Program-made: the position numbers and the translations under genes
DNA from: Melastoma dodecandrum
Lineage: Eukaryota > Streptophyta > Magnoliopsida > Myrtales > Melastomataceae
Direction of reading: 5' to 3'
DNA length: 64,000 nt
Assembly: GCA_029817715.1 (NCBI GenBank)
Contig: JARUPY010000090.1
Span: 1,550,001 to 1,614,000 of the forward strand
Shown here: one piece after another, positions 60,438-64,000 of the stretch
Layout of the letters: every line of letters begins with the position of its first letter
How positions within the stretch are numbered: the stretch's first letter is position 1
Notes under the pieces: model-generated
Told to the model about the DNA's origin: nothing
Seen by the model: the letters and a program-made list of their open reading frames with translations, nothing else
Database searches by the model: none

Positions 60438-60824
60438 CCGACGTCGCGCCAGATCGAGCGAAGCTTGCTCGCCGACACGCAGCCGTGGTGACCGCACCGG
60501 CACCACGCCCTTCTATGCTACACGAAGGCGTATCGTACGACCCACGCGAACGCCGCCCCGATCAAAAGTGGCGGGAGCGCTGTCACGAGGGCGAGCTTGT
60601 CGCGGCAGCGCCAGGCGGACACGATCGATGGCGTCAGGAGCAGCGCGAAGATCGCCACGACCTGGGCGCCGATCCAAGCCTGCTCGAGTTCGGATGGTGT
60701 GCGTCAGCCGTCGACCAGCGCCGCGGTTGCGAGCGAAGCTGAGCAACCCAGGGCAGCGCCGCGCTGCTCCTGGGTTGCTTCGTCGCTTCGCGCCTCGCAA
60801 TGACGCCGCGTTGCGTGTGCGGCC
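60438..60824. other. Intergenic region with an orphan hydrophobic frame
   Basis: On the minus strand an open frame from 60703 to 60518 encodes LEQAWIGAQVVAIFALLLTP and LPPLLIGAAFAWVVRYAFV, two plausible membrane helices. It has no ATG, GTG or TTG before a GTG at 60658. It may be the remains of a small membrane-protein gene or use that GTG. The right part holds the palindromic repeat listed separately. Confidence 0.4.
60727..60800. repeat. Palindromic repeat element
   Basis: TTGCGAGCGAAGC (60727-60739) faces GCTTCGCGCCTCGCAA (60785-60800). Nested inside, GAGCAACCCAGG (60741-60752) faces CCTGGGTTGCTT (60769-60780). This is a typical dispersed alphaproteobacterial intergenic palindrome, close to the permease stop. 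Confidence 0.75.
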
Positions 60825-62294
60825 TTACGCGCCGATCTTCGCCGCGCCCTCCTTGCCGCGCATGGCGGAATGCGAGCGGCTGTAGCTGAAGTAGATGACC
60901 AGGCCGATCACCAGCCAGACGACGAGGCGCGCCCAGGTGGCCAGCGGCAGGCCGGCCATCAGCACGAGGCAGAAGCCGATGCCGAGAAGCGGCACCACCG
61001 GGACGCCCGGCACCCGGAAGGGGCGATGGACGTCCGCATCGCTCCGGCGCAGGTAGATCACCGCGCCGCAGACGAGCACGAAGGCGAGCAGCGTGCCGAT
61101 CGACACCATCTCGCCGAGAATGCCGATCGGCACGAAGGCGGCGACGACCGCGACGAGCGTGCCGATCAGCGCCTGGCTCAAGTACGGCGTCTGCAGCTTC
61201 GGATGGATCTTCGAGAACATGCCGGGCAGCAGCCCGTCGTGCGACATCGTGTAGAAGATGCGGCTCTGCCCGTAGAGCAGCACCAGGATCACGGTGGTGA
61301 GGCCGGTGAGCGCGCCGATCTTGATCAGGATCGAGAACCAGGTGAGCCCGATGACGTCGACGCCCTTGGCGATCGGGTCGGAGACGTTGAGCTGGGCATA
61401 CGGCACGAGACCGGTCAGCACGGCGGCGACGGCGATGTAGAGCAGCGTGCAGACGAACAAGGCGCCGAGGATGCCCTTCGGCATGTCCTTCTGCGGGTTG
61501 CGCGCCTCCTGCGCGGCGGTCGACACCGCGTCGAAGCCGATGAAGGCGAAGAACACGACCGACGAGCCGCGCAGGATGCCGCTCCAGCCGTAATGGCCGA
61601 ACTCGCCGGTGTTGGCCGGGATGAGCGGATGCCAGTTGCCGGCCTTCACGAAGGCCGCGCCGAGGGCGATGAAGGCGAGGACGACGGTGAGCTTCACCGC
61701 GACCATGATGTTGTTGAGCCGCGCCGATTCCTTGGTGCCCATGATGAGCATCAAGGTGAGCGCGGCGACGATGAACACGGCCGGCAGGTTGAGGATCGCG
61801 TGCGCGGTCGATCCGTCGGCGAGCTTCACCTCGGTGCCGGGCGGCGCGGTGAGGGTCGCAGGAATGGTGATGCCGACGTTCTCGAGCAGGCTGAGCGCGT
61901 ACTTGCCCCAGCCGACCGCCACGGTGGCGGCGCCCATCGCATATTCGAGGATCAGGTCCCAGCCGATGATCCAGGCGAAGATCTCGCCCAGCGTCGCGTA
62001 GGTGTAGGTGTAGCTCGAGCCGGCGACAGGCAGCATCGCGGCGAGCTCGGAATAGCAGAGGCCGACGAAGGCGCAGGCGACGCCGCCGAGCACGAAGGAC
62101 AGCATGATCGCCGGCCCGGCATATTGCGCTGCAGCGGTTCCGGTCAAAACGAAGATGCCGGCGCCGATGATCGCGCCGATGCCCATGGCCGTGATGCTCG
62201 ACAGGCCGAGCGTCTTCGACATCGTCGCCTCGCCCTCGCCGCTGGCGACGATGTCGGCGACAGATTTTCGGACCGTCAGAGCTGCCGTGTTCAT
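60825..62294 (-). CDS. APC-family amino acid permease
   Basis: A 489-aa permease of the cationic amino acid transporter type. ATG at 62294 (MNTAALTVRK). The first helix carries IGAIIGAGIFVLTGTAAAQY near 36-55, and the second FVGLCYSELAAMLPVAGSSY near 76. About 12 to 14 membrane segments follow, with the conserved FFAFIGFDAVSTAAQEARNP near 257-276. It imports amino acids driven by ions or by exchange; which one is not evident. The longer frame to 62438 is not used. Confidence 0.92.
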   Translation of the reverse strand: MNTAALTVRKSVADIVASGEGEATMSKTLGLSSITAMGIGAIIGAGIFVLTGTAAAQYAGPAIMLSFVLGGVACAFVGLCYSELAAMLPVAGSSYTYTYATLGEIFAWIIGWDLILEYAMGAATVAVGWGKYALSLLENVGITIPATLTAPPGTEVKLADGSTAHAILNLPAVFIVAALTLMLIMGTKESARLNNIMVAVKLTVVLAFIALGAAFVKAGNWHPLIPANTGEFGHYGWSGILRGSSVVFFAFIGFDAVSTAAQEARNPQKDMPKGILGALFVCTLLYIAVAAVLTGLVPYAQLNVSDPIAKGVDVIGLTWFSILIKIGALTGLTTVILVLLYGQSRIFYTMSHDGLLPGMFSKIHPKLQTPYLSQALIGTLVAVVAAFVPIGILGEMVSIGTLLAFVLVCGAVIYLRRSDADVHRPFRVPGVPVVPLLGIGFCLVLMAGLPLATWARLVVWLVIGLVIYFSYSRSHSAMRGKEGAAKIGA

Positions 62295-62490
62295 CGAACT
62301 CTCGCTTTCGTATCCAAAACCTGGCGTGACCGGGAAATATGCACCGGACGTGCCACGCAGCATTTCGGTCACATCTCTGCAAGAATGTCGACACGGCCTA
62401 AAGTTTGGTCGTCTACCGGTGCGTGCATTGCCATACACTCACCGTGGTTCGTCGACTCGAAGTTGGCGAGTTCGGGAAGCGGGGGCTTTC

Positions 62491-63594
62491 ATGGGCTTAG
62501 ACAATAAGGACGCCGCCGTTTCGGCGGCGCGCACGCACGGACGCGTCATGCGGCACGCGCTCCTTGCGGGTTTATTTGTTGTGGGTTGCGGCGCAGCGCA
62601 CGCCGAATCGACCATCCAGGCGATCGTGCCGGTCAACTCTGGTATCGACCCCTACTATACCGGCTCGCTGCTGTCGCCGTCGCCGGCGGTGCCGAAGGCC
62701 GGCCTCTACGCCTTCGAGCCCTATGTCATCCAGACGTTCAACCCCGGCAAGTACGGCCCGCGCGGCGGCCTCTCGCCGGTGACGAACGAGACGTCGTCGA
62801 CCGGCACGTTCACGCTGAACAAGTTCGGCCTCACCGATCATCTGTCGATCGCCATCAACCCGCAGACGCAGATCAACGAGGACCGGCTCGGCTTCAATTC
62901 CGGCAGCCAGGTCGGCGACCTGCCGATCGAGCTCGAGTACCGCTTCCTCGACCAGGACAAGAAGACCGGCAAGCCGTCGATCACCTTCTCCGCCGGCGTC
63001 GACGTGCCGACCGGGCGCTACCAGAACCTCTACAGCGGCGTCGACGGGCAGGGGGCGGGCACCTATCGCGCGCGTCTCGGCCTGCTGGCGCAGTCGCTGC
63101 TCTACGGCCAGAGCCAGCACCCCATCCGCGTGCGCGGCTGGGTCGTCGGCTCGGTCCCGCTCGGCGGTGTCAACATCAACAACATCTCGGTGTTCGGCAC
63201 GACGCAAGGCTTTCGCGGCACGGGCTATTCCGGCCTCAGCGGCGGCGGCGGCATGAGCGTCGAGTACTCGATCACCCAGAAGCTGGTCTTCGCGAGCGAC
63301 TTCCAGTTCTCGGCGAGCCGCGCCAGCTCGGCCTACGGCTTCCTCGGCAACCTGCCGACCTACCTGCGCGGCGGCACGTTCGACGACCTGCAGCTGGCGC
63401 CGGCCTTCGAGTACAATTTCAACGACTATTTCGGCATCATCGCCGGCTGCGCCTTCTCGGTCGAAGGTCACAACACCTCGCAGGTCATCCAACCGCAGAT
63501 CGCCTTCAACTTCGTGCTCGACACGACGAAGCCGATGGGCGGGATCCCGCTGCTGTTCACCGACGTGCCGGGCTTCGAGAACATCAAGTACTAG
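62491..63594 (+). CDS. Outer-membrane beta-barrel protein (phenol-pathway MetA/transporter-like)
   Basis: A 367-aa exported protein. ATG at 62491; a signal peptide follows a 20-residue leader (MRHALLAGLFVVGCGAAHAE, residues 20-39). The mature part alternates hydrophobic residues as in beta-barrels: YAFEPYVIQTFNPGKYGPRG, FGLTDHLSIAINPQTQINED and a C-terminal strand (IIQPQIAFNFVLD-like). It resembles barrel proteins of the MetA-pathway/transporter group. Substrate unknown. It diverges from the permease gene; the upstream in-frame extension to 62104 is antisense shadow. Confidence 0.72.
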   Translation: MGLDNKDAAVSAARTHGRVMRHALLAGLFVVGCGAAHAESTIQAIVPVNSGIDPYYTGSLLSPSPAVPKAGLYAFEPYVIQTFNPGKYGPRGGLSPVTNETSSTGTFTLNKFGLTDHLSIAINPQTQINEDRLGFNSGSQVGDLPIELEYRFLDQDKKTGKPSITFSAGVDVPTGRYQNLYSGVDGQGAGTYRARLGLLAQSLLYGQSQHPIRVRGWVVGSVPLGGVNINNISVFGTTQGFRGTGYSGLSGGGGMSVEYSITQKLVFASDFQFSASRASSAYGFLGNLPTYLRGGTFDDLQLAPAFEYNFNDYFGIIAGCAFSVEGHNTSQVIQPQIAFNFVLDTTKPMGGIPLLFTDVPGFENIKY

Positions 63595-63610
63595 CGGCCT
63601 CCGAGGCGCC

Positions 63611-64000
63611 CTAGCGGCCGGCGTCGCGCTCCACCTGGCGCGCGACCTCGGCCGTCAGCCATTCGCGAAACCGCTTGATCTTGGCGACGCCGCGGCGCTG
63701 CTCGGGGCAGACGAGCCAGTAGGCGCGCCCGTCGCTGGCCGCCAGGTCGAACAGCCGCACCAGCCGCCGCTCGGCGAGCGCGGTGCGCCAGAAGAACGGC
63801 GTGAGGATCGCGATCCCCTGTCCGGCGATCGCCGCGTTGCCGTCGTTGGCCTGCGAGGTCATGCTGACGCCGCGGCGCAGCGGGCCCGGCGGCACCTTGA
63901 CGCCGGCCTTGGCGAGCCACAGCGGCCATTCCGCATTGTCCGGGCTGATCAGCGGCAGGTCGAGCAGCGCCTCCTTGCTCGGGCGCCCGAGCCGGCGCAG
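63611..64000 (-). CDS. LysR-family regulator, C-terminal part
   Basis: A frame open to the right window edge, so the N-terminal DNA-binding domain is missing. The visible 129 codons are the end of a LysR substrate-binding domain of the GcvA-like group: LLDLPLISPDNAEWPLWLAK, then SQANDGNAAIAGQGIAILTP and the helix KIKRFREWLTAEVARQVERD. It converges with the barrel-protein gene. Confidence 0.85.
   Translation of the reverse strand: MRRLGRPSKEALLDLPLISPDNAEWPLWLAKAGVKVPPGPLRRGVSMTSQANDGNAAIAGQGIAILTPFFWRTALAERRLVRLFDLAASDGRAYWLVCPEQRRGVAKIKRFREWLTAEVARQVERDAGR

Noticed and set aside
62104..62490. N-terminal extension of the barrel protein to 62104
   Set aside because: It is antisense to the permease gene and would remove the signal peptide from the N-terminus; ATG at 62491 is better.

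Overview
The window looks like an alphaproteobacterial chromosome, most likely Hyphomicrobiales (Rhizobiales). It is GC-rich, carries rhizobial-type palindromic intergenic repeats, and has the map-radC neighbourhood common in that order. Roughly 1-55,694 is one end of a large integrative and conjugative element (ICE). From about 55,695 to 64,000 is host chromosome. The ICE is inserted in the 3' part of radC, just after the codons for His-Asn-His-Pro. Its other end lies beyond the left edge.

ICE layout, left to right. (a) 1-8,123 is cargo: the 5' end of a Wadjet-type defence gene (DUF2397, minus strand); a metal unit with a HisI-like cyclohydrolase and a vicinal-cysteine membrane protein behind a MerR-type promoter; then merR plus a flavoprotein reductase diverging from merT-merP-merF-merA-merB, and a LysR regulator with an apparent CTG start. 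(b) 8,095-27,702 is the minus-strand transfer and maintenance block: DUF2274, trbI-G-F-L-K-J-E-D-C-B, an RHH protein, traG, a relaxase, an oriT-like repeat cluster, a lytic transglycosylase, DUF736, a TraF peptidase, DUF2840, an RHH protein, parA, a RepA-type initiator and an AlpA/RdfS-like excisionase. (c) 27,842-29,410 is the regulatory switch: a split DUF6499/DUF2285 gene with a UUU-C slippery site exactly like the FseA programmed +1 frameshift of ICEMlSymR7A, a QseM-like DUF2285 antiactivator on a probably leaderless promoter, and an XRE regulator with a matching operator. (d) 29,558-43,174 holds ICE housekeeping genes: DUF736, small membrane proteins, DUF2493, a Toprim primase-like protein, a giant methyltransferase/strawberry-notch helicase, a ParB-like protein and DUF932. 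The ParB and DUF932 genes share a structured 5' leader. (e) 43,520-55,494 is defence cargo and integration: a Hachiman pair (HamB intact, HamA broken by one extra base in a homopolymer), an unrecognised 184-aa partner, a divergent XRE regulator, a small protein plus Rad50-like ABC ATPase pair, a DUF5677/HEPN-like gene, a YhcG-type PD-(D/E)XK nuclease and the tyrosine integrase.

Host genes after the junction are the truncated radC, map, a His/Gly-repeat secreted protein, a RidA-family protein, a long UPF0324/YeiH-like transporter with a 50-aa membrane protein, an APC amino-acid permease, an outer-membrane barrel protein and a partial LysR gene.

The parts fit one picture. The regulatory switch decides when the excisionase and the transfer block act. 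The Trb/TraG/relaxase set moves the element, and cargo protects the host from mercury, phage and plasmids. Three genes (trbC, the DUF2840 gene, hamA) show single-base homopolymer-type frameshifts. These could be sequencing errors or true decay. The fseA-like shift is different, because its context matches a described recoding site.
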